Shown here: in pieces, positions 63,497 through 64,000 of the stretch
Numbering within the stretch: position 1 is the stretch's first letter
Layout: each line of letters opens with the position of its first letter
Program-made: the position numbers and the translations under genes
The notes under the pieces: model-generated
What the model was told of the DNA's origin: nothing
Databases searched by the model: none
What the model saw: only the letters and a program-made list of their open reading frames with translations
Assembly (NCBI RefSeq): GCF_019583405.1
Contig: NZ_SZUU01000011.1
Span: 99,324-163,323, forward strand
Reading direction: 5' to 3'
Length of the DNA: 64,000 nucleotides
DNA from: Bacteroides fragilis
GTDB taxonomy: Bacteria; Bacteroidota; Bacteroidia; Bacteroidales; Bacteroidaceae

Positions 63497-63716
63497 GCTG
63501 TCCGAATGCTTTCAGTATATTCCGGCAATCCGTAAGCTTATATATATCACAAATACTGTTGAGGGGTATCACCGCCAAATCCGCAAAGTAACAAAAAACA
63601 AGGGCGTGTTCCCATCGGATACAGCCCTTGAAAAACTGGTTTATCTTGCATATCGCAATATACGGAAGAAATGGACCATGCCACTGGCCAATTGGCTACA
63701 ATATCACAACAATTAG
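63465..63716 (+). pseudogene. IS256/mutator-type transposase, C-terminal fragment
   Basis: Only the last 83 codons remain. Seen: the family ending FWQDNWDKLSECFQYIPAIR, KLIYITNTVEGYHRQIRKVT, GVFPSDTALEKLVYLAYRNI and KKWTMPLANW. The catalytic Asp residues lie in the lost part. The fragment starts abruptly inside the preceding truncated gene, so a deletion or recombination joined the two near 63440-63465. Confidence 0.85.
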
Positions 63717-64000
63717 CCATAAAATTTGGAGAACGGTTTAAATTATTGTAATTTTACACTCGTCGGGACGGGTGGTCCAGCCCCTTGCCGCTGGCCATTC
63801 CCAGGCCAAAGAGTTTTTCCCTAAAAACAATGCATGACATAGTTTATTTTACACTACCCAATGTTCTTTGGGCTTTAAAGGTACCTTCCCCTGGTTCCCA
63901 CTCCCTGCGGCATCTTTGAAAATCCGCTGCCTCTGTACTTGCTCTAATCGCAACTATCCCTTTCCGTCCGCCCCTTATCCCTTTTTCCAGGAAACCCCCT
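63717..64000. other. Right-edge region without a recognised gene
   Basis: Probably begins with the terminal part of the IS256-type element: ttttacactcgtc (63753-63765) and tttattttacactaccc (63842-63858) are related strings that may be remains of its end. The remainder shows no convincing reading frame or RNA gene. Confidence 0.35.

Overview
The window is chromosomal DNA of a Bacteroides species, most likely of the B. fragilis group. The evidence is SusC/SusD pairs, a hybrid-type PUL regulator, an ECF sigma/FecR pair, several promoters matching the Bacteroidales consensus TTTG-N19-TAnnTTTG, and typical Bacteroidota families (TlpA fusions, M56-TonB proteins, a tricorn-like S41 protease). No rRNA, tRNA or CRISPR array was seen.

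Layout. (1) 0.7-8.4 kb, plus strand: housekeeping genes mnmA, a secreted subtilase, xseA-xseB, ilvE, a metallo-beta-lactamase-fold hydrolase, trmB and an Mrp/ApbC ATPase. (2) 8.5-12.6 kb, minus strand: BlaI repressor, M56-TonB membrane protein and a TlpA-like thioredoxin. (3) 12.7-28.3 kb: polysaccharide utilisation locus 1. It has an unusual PUL regulator with no kinase ATPase or receiver domain, then SusC, SusD, a small lipoprotein, a DUF4838 protein, a GH20 enzyme and a GH95-like enzyme. The last has a frameshift in its signal peptide. The content suggests host-type glycans carrying N-acetylhexosamine and perhaps fucose. (4) 28.4-33.5 kb, minus strand: TolC, HlyD and two ABC-2 permeases behind a near-perfect promoter, with no ATPase gene.

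(5) 33.5-41.5 kb, minus strand: an AT-rich island bounded by two direct repeats of about 160 bp and containing a transposase relic. It encodes a three-domain protein (C39-like, VKOR, DsbA-like), an 84-residue double-glycine-leader peptide with six cysteines in its core, a TlpA-like lipoprotein thioredoxin, a LanC-like protein and two related glycosyltransferases. I read this as a probable biosynthetic locus for a disulfide-rich and possibly glycosylated ribosomal peptide, comparable in logic to Gram-positive glycocin loci but built from Bacteroidota parts. It is the best candidate here for an undescribed system.

(6) 41.9-48.3 kb: a small lipoprotein, a membrane-anchored coiled-coil protein, malate dehydrogenase and a tricorn-like protease. 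(7) 48.4-51.1 kb: a second BlaI-M56 pair with a perfect 13-bp inverted repeat over its promoter. Its M56 protein carries two copies of a domain that also appears at the N-terminus of the TlpA protein in region 2. (8) 51.2-60.5 kb, minus strand: PUL 2, with ECF sigma, FecR, STN-type SusC, SusD, a lipoprotein and a LamG/endonuclease-exonuclease-phosphatase enzyme. This is the classical sigma/anti-sigma trans-envelope arrangement. (9) 60.5-64 kb: decayed accessory DNA with a frameshifted small gene, a chimeric lipoprotein and a membrane ankyrin protein that resemble orphan immunity genes, an unrecognised truncated gene and the tail of an IS256-type transposase.

All family assignments come from reading the translated sequence by eye. 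No database search was run.
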